This document shows positions 1 through 9,025 of a stretch of 64,000 nucleotides of DNA, one piece after another. How positions within the stretch are numbered: position 1 is the stretch's first letter; each line of letters starts with the position of its first letter. The translations under genes were made by a program, and so were the position numbers. The stretch lies in the NCBI GenBank assembly GCA_907165135.1, contig OU015568.1, forward strand, positions 16,379,208 through 16,443,207, in the 5' to 3' direction. Under the pieces are notes generated by a model. The model saw nothing but the letters and a program-made list of their open reading frames with translations, did no database searches and was not told the DNA's origin. Source of the DNA: Oikopleura dioica (lineage: Eukaryota; Chordata; Appendicularia; Copelata; Oikopleuridae).

Positions 1-1
1 A

Positions 2-139
2 CATTACGTTTGCGCTGATTGCCATGCACAACTACGATCAATTGACAACGAAGAGATGTCAAATCGATGCCCCTACTGTAAAACTTTCATAAAGTACACT
101 CATCTTCGTCAGATTACAAAACACGAGCGTCGAATCTAA
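2..139 (+). CDS. RING-type zinc finger protein, C-terminal end (partial)
   Basis: Reading from base 2 gives about 45 residues ending at a TAA at 137-139. The peptide contains Cys-x2-Cys-His followed about 20 residues later by CPYC, the second half of a RING-type zinc-binding motif, then a basic tail ending HERRI. RING fingers of this form usually act in ubiquitin E3 ligases, but the substrate-binding part lies outside the window. The gene enters from the left edge, so start, length and partner domains are unknown. An AATAAA occurs about 80 bp downstream. The call to RING is made from cysteine spacing only; another treble-clef finger is possible. Confidence 0.6.
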   Translation, partial: HYVCADCHAQLRSIDNEEMSNRCPYCKTFIKYTHLRQITKHERRI

Positions 140-220
140 CATCAGTTTCTACCACAACTCTTTTGCTTTCGTCAACATCATTCCATACAAAATTTTATCA
201 AGAATGCTTATCTGTCATGA

Positions 221-226
221 AATAAA
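221..226 (+). terminator. Poly(A) signal of the RING gene
   Basis: AATAAA followed by an A-rich run, 82 bp after the stop codon of the plus-strand RING gene. The rest of 140-364 shows no convincing coding. Confidence 0.5.
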
Positions 227-364
227 AAAACAAAAATCAAGGTTTTCGACTTGTCAAAATATATTATGTTTCAAACATGTAAGTCAGTGTAAGAATGTAA
301 ATCAGTGTGTAGCAGGAGAAGAAAAAGCAAAAGATGAGATGTCAATATCGTGCTTGTCCATGAT

Positions 365-884
365 TTATTTGTAGGCGCGCAGGTTGTCGACGATTTCTTC
401 TAACTAAAAGAAATTCTTTTATATTGAGTGACCATGTCTTCAATTTACCTTGACGATTCTGCGGGGCGTTCGCGATAAGAGGAGCTTCTCGTAGTGGGAT
501 AGGAGCTTCGCGTAGTGGGATAGGGCCGACGTGGGCTTGTTGATTTTCCAATGGAGGATTTACATGTTCAGGTGCAACAATGTGTGGCTGATTTTCGATG
601 ACTGGATTCTCCGGATTGTGACCACGAGCGATGTTGAGTTGTTGATTGATTCTTTCTTAATTTTCCAAATTAGCCTTGTTTTCGCCATGATTTTGAAACT
701 TACGCTGAATGTAGGCGACGAACACAATGTAGACGATCAGGGTTATGAAAAGCGCAATGGCGTCATTGAAGGCTTGTTTTTTCGGTTCGATGGTTGGCTC
801 TGGAGTTATTGGTTCGATGGTTGGCTCTGGAGTTATTGGTTCGACAACTGAACCATTATTCGGGCCAAGAGGTATATGGATCAT
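365..884 (-). CDS. Small single-pass membrane protein with Pro/Glu/Thr repeat ectodomain
   Basis: The ATG at 884 sits one base after a CAG acceptor (886-888), suggesting trans-splicing. The N-terminal part has a direct repeat of EPITPEPTI. It is followed by a hydrophobic segment (AIALFITLIVYIVFVAYI) and a polar tail with PIPLREA repeated twice. A 47-bp intron (GTAAGT..TTAAG) around 657-703 removes an in-frame TAA, and a second intron near 391-436 leads to a C-terminus reading EEIVDNLRAYK. No family is recognised. It is the last of a run of minus-strand micro-membrane genes and lies about 180 bp after the stop of the preceding one, which suits a shared operon transcript. Confidence 0.55.
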
Positions 885-1066
885 ACTGAATATTCTTTTT
901 CTCAATTCTAAGTCAAAATTTCTAACAAATTATTGTTTTATCAGTATGTTCGTCAGACTCGATATTTGCTGTTTTCAGTGAGGGAAAGAGCTTCAAATTT
1001 CTTCAGGAAGGGGGCCGCTGATGAGTACTAAAATAATCATTTATAAGGGTCTCAAAGAAGCCAAAA

Positions 1067-1421
1067 CTAACGTGTTGATTTCGGAGCTTTTTTCGTTTTT
1101 CTTTTCTTTGTGACGGTGGAGAGGACAACAATCGTCAGGATCATGTTGAGAAAGACAACAGCGAGAAGGCAGTAAAGAATGAGGGTGTATCGCTCGTCTT
1201 CGATGAGAGTTAATGATTGTTGAGTAAAAACTTCTTATTACCGTTGTTGTTCTCAGAGAGTTGAAGATGCGGTTCTTCTACAGCTGGTTCTTTCGCAGCG
1301 TCTTACGAAGGTTTCAAGAAAAAAAATTGTCCTTGTATGTACCTTTTCTAGCACAGAGCTCTGTGAGGTAATCTGATGAGATGTAATCATATCGGTAGTT
1401 GTCGTAAGAGGAGTCTTCCAT
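1067..1421 (-). CDS. Small single-pass membrane protein, acidic N-terminus, Lys-rich tail
   Basis: Three exons joined by two short GT-AG introns give about 88 residues. It starts MEDSSYDNYRYDYISS, has an acidic stretch, then one hydrophobic segment (LILYCLLAVVFLNMILTIVVL), then a very basic cytoplasmic-type tail rich in Lys ending KSTR. An AG dinucleotide lies about 14 bp before the ATG. The preceding minus-strand gene stops only 86 bp upstream at 1508. The reading frame stays open across both splice junctions in the correct phase, which is the main evidence that it is real. No homologue is recognised; topology and function are inferred only from hydropathy. Confidence 0.6.
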
Positions 1422-1507
1422 TGCGAATCAGTCTAATAGAGAAAAAACGAAATATTTAGACACTCAAATTCTTTCTATTCAGTTAAAATAACGCGTTCTT
1501 TCTCTTT

Positions 1508-2067
1508 CATGTCCAATTCCAGCAAGGTCGATCGTCTTCTGTAGTCAAATCGTCATCTGTTCTTTGATCACGCTCGTTGTTCTCGGTCATTTCAACTAGA
1601 TAGTTGTAAACATCTTGATAGAAAATAAAACTACAAACTCACCATTTTGCTCATAGAGCAATCGATTCGCCAAGCTCACTCGTAAATCGAATACGTAGTT
1701 CTCCCATCGTCGTCTTATTGTAAGCGCAAATGCTCGAATGCGTACCGCTTTTTTTCTGATGAGAAATCCAAGCAGTACAAGGAAAATGATGACTCCTAAA
1801 TAACTTTCACTATTGCTAGCCTTTGTCTTTGAAAAAACCTGTAATGCCCGCTGAAACTGCGATAATCTGCTGTCTACTCCAATTGCTGAACATCGATGCG
1901 ATTTCGGTGTCCACATTCGTTGTCTGCTGTGCAGGGTCAGAGGTCGGGTTGGTCATTTTGTCACCGCTTCTTGTCGACACAATCGTTGAATCCACCACAG
2001 TGCTTGAGTTTGGCTTGTTTGTTTTGTCGCCAAAGTTGATCACTGGGTGGAGGTTGAGAGGAAACAT
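1508..2067 (-). CDS. Small single-pass membrane protein with Ser/Thr-rich ectodomain
   Basis: ATG at 2067 directly follows a TTAAG acceptor-like site (2070-2072). Three exons give about 145 residues: a Ser/Thr-rich polar N-terminal half, one hydrophobic segment (IIAVSAGITGVIIFLVLLGF) formed across a 43-bp GTTTTT..TTTAG intron near 1797-1839, a strongly basic stretch (IRKKAVRIRAF), and an acidic tail ending PCWNWT. The second intron (about 47 bp) also keeps frame. No signal peptide is evident, so orientation is not certain. Unknown family. It is immediately upstream of the 1067-1421 gene (86 bp gap). Confidence 0.6.
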
Positions 2068-2448
2068 ATCTTAATGAATTTCGAATCAAAGAATGCTATT
2101 GAAATAAATTGGAAGAAAATTAAGCTAATTATCGAAATTCAGTGTCAGAGAGAAGCATCGGTAGAACAGTTGGTGGAATAATAGCTAAAAAAGGATGAGT
2201 TTTGGCGTTGTCAAATGAGGCATAAACCTTTGTAAGATCGTTCAATTCTTTATAATTTTTTGTGACTGTGTGTTGGTTGACCGGTTAGAATCGTTTGTTA
2301 CGGAAGATTCGTCTCTATAAACTTGTTCAGCCTGAACATACTTCGTCTTTTCTTACTCTGATATTTGCTCTGTAATGATTGAATTTTCGAAACATAATAA
2401 AAGAATCTAAATATATAAAATATTCAGATAAGCCAATTCAATAAATCT

Positions 2449-2641
2449 TTACAATGATTGAAAAATCAAAAACAAAACAGATAGCAAGCATATGATACAA
2501 AGAAGGATTCGGTCTTCTGTCTGGAGCTCGTGAATTTCTTCTTCAGTAGGCAAAACTAAATATTTTGAAATATCTCTTTGTAAAATCTCTTGTTAACCTT
2601 TGTTTGGAATATTCAGCTTTTTGATCCTCTCGAAAGACATC
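2449..2641 (-). CDS. Micro membrane protein, 49 aa, C-terminal anchor
   Basis: Two exons (intron about 60 bp) encode MSFERIKKLNIPNK, an acidic linker, and a C-terminal hydrophobic stretch (ILLCIICLLSVLFLIF) followed by only three residues. This is a tail-anchored layout. It is the first of the minus-strand series of tiny membrane proteins, about 380 bp upstream of the next one. No similarity is recognised. Support comes from an in-phase junction, a clean stop and a plausible anchor; such a short gene could still be fortuitous. Confidence 0.45.
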
Positions 2642-2936
2642 GTTTTTTCGTTATGAAGAAGCGAAACCAGGAATCACAGCCATCAATCTGATGGTTCGAT
2701 CAGACCACCCACGCTAAAATGGGTTGAGCGGGAGTGCTTAAAATTCGCGCGCCCTGCAGCTCTTGAACTCCATTCGCCTAAATCAGCCCACACACTCTTG
2801 ATGGCAAATTACCTAAAGGCGCGCGTCCTTGCACAAGGTCGTTAGATCAGATTTGAAAAAAAAGCAAGAAAAGCTATTTTCTCTTGAGAATCGCCACTGA
2901 TAAGAAGCAAAGAATTTTCCCAGACATTCCAAAAAG

Positions 2937-3253
2937 ATGAGCAAAATATCAAAGCGAAAACCGCTGACTGCCATTGAAGAACACCTGACGAAGCACTCCA
3001 TCAAGATGATGACTCGTCTCGAGCTTCTGAAGCTCTATGACACACTCAGCATTTGCTACGGTAAATAGTTGCTAAAGTTCTTTTTTAACTCATTGATTAA
3101 GGCAAAGTCGGCGGAACCTTGGATGCTCCCATCTGGGTAGACTTTGAGCAAATTTTGGCGCTCAAACAACTCATTTCTGGTAATTTATCCCAATATAGAT
3201 CGAATCTGACTTAGATTTTAGAGCGCCTAGATGAACTCATGGACACAAACTAG
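2937..3253 (+). CDS. Small soluble protein, unknown, 3 exons
   Basis: ATG at 2937 opens MSKISKRKPLTAIEEHLTKH. Two introns of about 43 bp each (GTAAAT..TTAAG and GTAATT..TTTAG) join in phase to give about 77 residues ending ERLDELMDTN before TAG at 3251. The protein is predicted helical, with a basic N-terminus and no membrane segment. It lies divergently opposite the micro-membrane cluster, with about 300 bp between start codons that may hold a bidirectional promoter. No family recognised. Confidence 0.55.
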
Positions 3254-3755
3254 AAGAGTCGAACTTCGCGAGTCAAATCATCCGCCTTCTCTTTCAAGGA
3301 AACTTCAGGTTTCTCAAAAGTAACTTGTAAATACCCGCCACAGTCATGATAACCTTCTTCTTCTTTCAAATCGAGTAATAATTTCACCAATAGCCTTACA
3401 CGGAAAAAAATTAACTCAGTTTCAAAAACAAATAATCAAAACTCTCTCAATATTATTGTATATTATATTTTCTTCAAAATACCTTGTTATCCTTTCGTTT
3501 TCTACGGAAACTTTTCGATCAAATCTTTGCTTATTTCCCAGTTCATTTGGTAATTTTTTGATAGATAAACTATGCGTTTTCCACTGATACCTTACGTCTT
3601 TCTGTATATTTATACCGCCTTTTTTCCACGCGTTCATTTAACATATCGCTCTCCAAAACATTGCCTGCGTAAATCATCAAACGAATTATTTATATCGGAT
3701 CCTGCCTTTTCAAGAATTTTCAATAAAATCACAATATCAATTTTTCGTTGTTTAT
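3254..3755. other. Intergenic, AT-rich
   Basis: Holds the 3' flank of the small plus-strand gene and the convergent 3' flank of the 3756-4016 gene. Short open frames exist on both strands but lack splice or start context. Nothing else seen. Confidence 0.4.
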
Positions 3756-4016
3756 TCAAACCCAGGAGGCATTAGGTGCAGGAAAAGGTTCAGAAATAAC
3801 AAGGGAGTTGTTTCGTCTATCTTCGACCGGTTTTCTTTTTCGAGTCTTCATTCGGCAAATATAAATGACGAAGTAGAAGTAATAGACAATGCATAAAGCA
3901 AGTCCACCACCGACAAACTGGGCGAGTCTGTTTTGACCGGAAAGTAACTCATCTTTCATATCGCAGAGAATGTCAAAAAAAGGAAATTCGTCAGACATTG
4001 GGACTGATCGGTTCAT
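3756..4016 (-). CDS. Small single-pass membrane protein, 86 aa, single exon
   Basis: One uninterrupted frame. A polar N-terminus (SDEFPFFDILCDMKDELL) precedes a hydrophobic segment (FVGGGLALCIVYYFYFVIYI), then CRMKTRKRKP as a positive stop-transfer, then a short tail ending PAPNASWV. An AG lies 5 bp before the ATG, as expected for a trans-spliced start. It has the same general plan (short ectodomain, one anchor, basic juxtamembrane stretch) as the genes at 0.3-2.6 kb but no visible sequence similarity to them. Function unknown. Confidence 0.55.
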   Translation of the reverse strand: MNRSVPMSDEFPFFDILCDMKDELLSGQNRLAQFVGGGLALCIVYYFYFVIYICRMKTRKRKPVEDRRNNSLVISEPFPAPNASWV

Positions 4017-4224
4017 TTTTCTCGAATGAAAATAAGGTGCAAATGCTTGCTAAAATAAGATATACCAATGCTCTTTTCAGTGCCTAAATATCAAAGTGAT
4101 GAAGCTTATAACAAAGTTGGAACAAGTTCAAAGTTTCGCACCGCATCCGTTTATTGAAACAAATAAACAGTTTATAAGATCAAGATTTTTTTCACCACAA
4201 GAAAAGAAAATATCAAAGGAGTAT

Positions 4225-5568
4225 TTAGGGAGAGAGCGCGGCTGGAGGATCTTCGTAAGTGACACCCAAGATTTCGTAAAGGTCTTCTATTTCTCTGTCG
4301 AAGAGCAGCTCGGCTTCTTCTGGGGAGAGGTACTGGCCTCGGATTCCGTTGTATCCATCATCGTAGGAGACCACCGAGTTATCAGACGGTTCGTCATCAG
4401 ACTCGCTAAGAAGATATGGGGTGAGTCTTGCGTGTATGATGGTATCCGATCTTGCGGGAGAAGTAATACCTTCATACTCGGAAACGATTTGTCGCATTTC
4501 TTCTCTTTCGAATTCCTCATTATTTCGAATAGCGAGTTCTTCAAATTCCGAGTCATTTTCGAAATCGTCAATTGTTAGGTCGATAACTAATCAGCTTTAA
4601 GTTTATGATAAAGATAGAGAATTTACTTTCCGGAGGGCCGTCCACCCGCATTTCTTCTTGCTGAGGAGAATCAACTGTCAAATCGATGATGGCTTATTTA
4701 ATCTATCAGACGATTGAAATTTATAATTTACTCACAATTATCGGTAGCTTCAGAATCTTTGTTAAAATCGATGACACTTGTAACGATTTCCATAGCTTCA
4801 GATTTTTGAGAAGCTCGACCTTTTTCAGGGGATGATTTGGAAGAAGAGATTGGACTGACTCTGTCTTTAAGGTCAATCATTGGCGATCGAAGCTGCCATT
4901 TCTGGCTTTGAGGGTATTCATGACTAGGTCCCGCAGCATTGGGAGAAATTGGTCGAAAGCCAGACTGACTATCTTCCAAAGAGTCGAAAATATCTTGCGT
5001 CTCGGATTCGACATGCGACATAGATCCAGCAGAATTATGACGCTTTGCAGGCTGTTCATCTGAAGAGAATTCCAGTTTTCTCTTGCAACCTGAAAAAAGA
5101 ATCAAAAATGAGTTTTATAAAAGTTTGTACCGTAGTTAGCTTGTCTTTCTCGTGAATTTGACGGTTTGACTGGCGTCGGTCGAGACCGAACGTTACCTCG
5201 AGTTTGTGGTGGTGTTGATGGAGTGTATGTTTCGTCATCACTGTCATCATAGTCGGACTCGGATGAATCAGATTCATCCACTGATATTTCGTCGTCTGAT
5301 CCACTAAGGATTTGTTCAAAAATTGCTGCTGCCTCAAAATCCTTGTCTATTCCATCGGCAAGTCCTCCTTAAATGGATTGATAAAAAATGTTTGTTAAGG
5401 AAAAAACTCACTGATTGCTCGGAGCCCTGCCTCTCTATCTGTCTCTAGTCTCAAAAGCTCATCGATTCGAATAGCAAGCTTTCGCGTTTTATTATGAAAT
5501 TGGAGCATCTGTGTGTTGAATTGGTGAATAACATCGTAAAGGTTGAGTGTGTTTCTATCTGTAGACAT
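4225..5568 (-). CDS. Acidic, Ser-rich protein with tandem SUMO-interacting-like motifs
   Basis: Five exons join in phase with short introns. The start is MSTDRNTLNLYDVIHQFN (ATG at 5568, AG 8 bp upstream). Exon 1 encodes a helical region. Exon 2 is very acidic (DESDSSESDYDDSDDE). Exon 3 is Ser/Pro-rich with a basic patch (KRKLEF, PAKRH). Two following exons each open with a copy of IIDLT: SIIDLTVDSPQQEE and EIIDLTIDDFEND. This fits the hydrophobic core plus acidic/Ser flank of SUMO-interacting motifs, as in RNF4. A weaker third match, SVIDFNKDSE, precedes them. The C-terminal exon is acidic and ends PPAALSP. There is no RING or catalytic domain. A nuclear, SUMO-binding adaptor is inferred, not shown. 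Confidence 0.65.
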
Positions 5569-6092
5569 GTTCTAACTCTGTTACTCGGTAGCTTCACCCA
5601 CTCGAAATATATATGGAAAATCAGTGCACAGAACGCATTCGAAGAGGGATTTCCGTTTTCTATGCATAAGCCTGTTGCCAGATTAATAGACTCAAAAAAC
5701 ATCAACGGTCTTATCGCTAAGTATATTGACGGAATTAATTGGTGTTTGTGATCTTTCCGCTTCCATAATTCTAGCCTGCGCTCAACCTTAAAGCCGCCTA
5801 TTAACCGCGAAATATTTGAATAATAATCAATGCTAAATGGAAAAATACACTGCAAAACATTTTCAAAATTGCAACCTGCGTGGTTTAGTTGAGGCTGCAT
5901 TTATGGTAGCTTTTCTTATTTGCTTAATAAACAACTCAGTACCGACTTAATCAACAAGAAAACTCAATCCACTAAAGCCTGCGTCTCACTTTGGACACTC
6001 GACTTATATTTATAAACCAAATAAAATAAAAATCGTTTTTTTTTTCTTTGTTTTTTTTTTATTGGTGTCAGGTGGAGGGGATTGGCAGTAAT
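5569..6092. other. Intergenic between two minus-strand genes
   Basis: Upstream flank of the 4225-5568 gene. A T-rich run at 6028-6060 lies just past the 3' end of the next gene. Open frames here lack splice or start support. Confidence 0.4.
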
Positions 6093-8864
6093 TCATTCTT
6101 CTTCCATGTCGGATACGTTGATAGCCAAGGATGCCGTGCTGCTGCGTTTATCCTTGAAAGAGTGTTTAAATAAGAGCAAATTATACTTTGATTACCTCGT
6201 CATCTTGATCGCCTTGAGCATCGCGGATCTGGGCATCGCCGCTGCTTGATGGGACATCGGCGCTGGTAGAGGGGGTGTTGACGTCGGCAGTGTCGAGGTT
6301 GGTAGTGGTAGTCTCCTTCCGCTTGGGCTCGGGCGCACTCGGACTCTTAAACATAAGAATAATTATAGAATGAAATATACTAATCACCTCGCTTCTTCTT
6401 CTTTTCTTCTGGTAGGAATACGTGGAGCCGGCAAACAGATTCATTTGCGACCGCTGCGAGAACTGCTTGATTGCTGCGTCGAGTCTCCTTTTGAACATAG
6501 CGTCTGTCTAAAATAAGAACTTCATTGATTCGCCAAAAGAAAGACGCTCAATAATAAAAAGAAGCGACGGCTACGCTACACTTATTTTTATATCTCAATA
6601 AAGGACTGCATGCAACTGTGCCGTGGAAATATAATGCGAGAAGCCTACCATTTGATAGTGTTCGATGTCTGGGTCGATCTCGGCAGAAAATAAGTTCCAG
6701 TTCGTGTTGTTAAATTCCACATGTTTCTCCGATCTAAAATAGTGTCGGATCGCCACAGCGAAGTGTTGTCGTGCTAGTTGTGAGTCAAGATCGAGGAACT
6801 TGTTGGCATCCTCTGGATTCGTCAACAAAGTGAGACGCGCTGCATGTTCATCCATTGTGTCTGGTGCCATGTAGGCTTCTCGCATTATATCTTCGATTTC
6901 CTTGTGTCCGCGGCACAGTTGCATGCAGTCCTTTATTGTTGAGATATAAAAATAGGTGGAGCGTAGCCGTTGATCCTTTTTATAATTGAGTGCCTTCCGG
7001 GGGAACATTTCTATGCACATTAAGCGTCGCGAGGCTCCCCGACCATTGCATTTAATCAAGAACGCGGGCCAGGTACGACTGTAATACCAGTCTACTGTGC
7101 TAATAGGGGGTAAATTTATGTAAACAGGTACACTTTATATTAAATATATATCCTAACCCCTTTCCTGATTCTTCCGTTCTCTATAATCTCGATGTTAATG
7201 TCCCTCGCCTGCTCTTTCTTACGATACACCTTACTGATGTGTTCCTCCATTAGTTCTTGAACCGGTGTTATCTCGTTGGTCTCGAAATCCAAGGGCCTCG
7301 GTGTCTGTAGAAACCTGTCCAGCGGGCTGAGGGCTTGGCTGGGGTTAGGAGAGAGTTCACCAAAGGTTGGGAGGAGTCCCGGTCGGAGGTGCCACTGTTC
7401 TAGCTTATCCGTAGCCAGATGCTTAGCGGCGGAAATTAGGAGGTAGAGCTTGTTCTTTCCTCTGTCCTCATCTAGATGACCCCCAAGATCATTTACTCGG
7501 ACGATAAATTTGTTGTATTTATCGATGGAGGAAACCTGGGGCAGGTGGAAGAGGTTGCGTACCGTGCATTTTATCACATCTTCATCGTATTCTGTTTCGC
7601 TAAATTGTTCGAATCCTTTCTCCCGCATGGCCGCCAAAAATGATACGAGTTCTTTTCTTCCAAGGTTTCCTTTTTCTTTCCGTAGACTGCACTCAGTGAT
7701 CGTATGGCAGCCTCAAGAAAAACATGTTAGCGGCTTTGTGTAAGTGTGTGATGAGTAACTGTGTGTAAGTGTGTGATGAGTAACTGTGTGTAAGTGTGTG
7801 ATGAGTAACTGTGTGTAAGAGTGTGATGAGTAACTGTGTAAAATGTGTGATGAGTGTCTGTGTCTGTGTGTGAGAGTGTGGTGTGAGTGTGAGTGTGGTG
7901 TGAGTGTGGTGTGTGTGTGTGTGTGTGGGTGGTGTGTGTGTGTGGGTGGTGTGTGTGTGTGTGTGTGTGTGGGTGGTGGTGGTGGATGGTGAGACAGCGC
8001 CAAAATAGGTCGACATGGAAGGAACTCAACTGAGTTTACGCAAGGTTTGCCCATACGGGTCACACATGCAACCCCATGCCATTTTATTCTAGCGCTGTCT
8101 CACCACCACCACGTGTGTGTGTGAGAGTGTGTTGTGAGTGTGGTGTGTGTGGGTGGTGTCTGTGTGTGTGTGTGTGTGTGTGGGTGGTGTGTGGGTGGTG
8201 TGTGGGTGGTGTGTGGGTGGTGTGTGTGGGTGGTGTGTGTGTGTGTGTGGTGGTGGTGGTGGTAGAGAGGTGTGAGGAATGTTGCACCAGAATAGGTTGA
8301 CATGGAAGGAACTCTTCAGAGTTTACACAAGGTTTGCCCATACGGGTCACACATGCAACCCCCATGCCATTTAATTCTGGTGCTTTTATCCTCACCCTTC
8401 CCTACTACCACCACCACCACCACCAATAAAAGTCAGTCTCTCACCTCTATCCCTTCCAGTCCGGATGTACCCTCTTCCACCTGCCCCAGTGGCTGCCCCT
8501 CCTCCACCGCCGAATCCTCCTCGTCGAGCTCAAAGGTGTGGACCTTAACTAGTTGAAGAGTCTGTACTAGAGTTCGCTGTTTTACCTTGGTTCGCCTTCT
8601 TGGCCTCGAGCTTTCGGACGTAGAACTCGAGTTCTTTGCCTTCGAGGATGTAGCCGTCGCATCGGCCGCACTGTCCAGGTCGGGAGGAGACTCGGGCGAG
8701 GAGTCGACCTGAATGCGTTTTATAACGGCGCTAGAATTCGGTGTCTTACCTTGTCCGAATTGCTCGGAGAGGTTGGGGTTAACTTCAGCCTGCTTCTGTC
8801 GCTCGGTGAATTTGACCTGATTGCTCTAGGAGAGCCCTCCTCCGAAGCCGACAGTTCCTCCATT
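6093..8864 (-). CDS. Unknown eight-exon gene
   Basis: ATG at 8864 follows an AAAAAG site. Proposed exons: 8750-8864, 8587-8708, 8445-8543, 7165-7691, 6649-7099, 6388-6507, 6196-6345, 6093-6152, about 545 residues. The N-terminal three exons are Ser/Pro- and Glu-rich. The middle exons encode a folded-looking region ([19 protein letters not shown].., later [17 protein letters not shown]). The C-terminus is basic then Ser/Thr-rich and ends NVSDMEEE. Exon 3 to 4 crosses the GT microsatellite block, so that join is the weakest; exon 3 could instead end at the TGA at 8433. The 7165/7099 join needs a GA-AG intron. No family is recognised; a TE-domesticated origin is possible. Confidence 0.45.
6540..7000. 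repeat. Inverted duplication, exon copy inside the neighbouring intron
   Basis: Bases 6540-6656 are an inverted, slightly diverged copy of about 6873-7000. Shared blocks include GTAGGCTTCTCGCATTATAT and ACAGTTGCATGCAGTCCTTT. The right copy is coding (exon 6649-7099). The left copy lies mainly in the following intron and supplies that intron's GTAGGC donor. Confidence 0.8.
7735..8270. repeat. GT/TGTG microsatellite and short minisatellite
   Basis: 7735-7860 carries about five copies of a unit built on GTAAGTGTGTGATGAGTAAC. It is followed by (TG)n/(GGGTGGTG)n tracts at 7870-7985 and again at 8108-8265. Purine/pyrimidine strand bias is extreme. It lies within an intron or next to the 3' end of the unknown eight-exon gene. 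Confidence 0.9.
8013..8390. repeat. Direct duplication of a ~90-bp unit flanking a GT tract
   Basis: 8013-8098 and 8299-8386 share ACATGGAAGGAACTC, GGTTTGCCCATACGGGTCAC and ATGCCATTT. Each copy is followed or preceded by GT-rich DNA, so the unit plus microsatellite looks tandemly duplicated. Confidence 0.85.
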
Positions 8865-9025
8865 CTTTTTTAGTTTTAATAGAACTGACTCTAGTATAAT
8901 AATATCTAGCTCAAATATAACAGACAGCGGAAGTATAAGAAACAGAAGATCATTTGGAAAACTCTTTCATTGTGAGTAGCAAAAAGTAGAAATCGCTCCA
9001 ACAAAGACGATGATATTATACATTG

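Noticed and set aside
4096-4578. Plus-strand 160-residue frame
   Set aside because: Antisense to the acidic SIM-motif gene, whose exons join in phase with clear splice sites.
7693-8395. Long His/Thr-rich open frames on the minus strand and Val/Cys-rich ones on the plus strand
   Set aside because: They are readings of the GT microsatellite; no starts, splice sites or non-repeat flanks support them.
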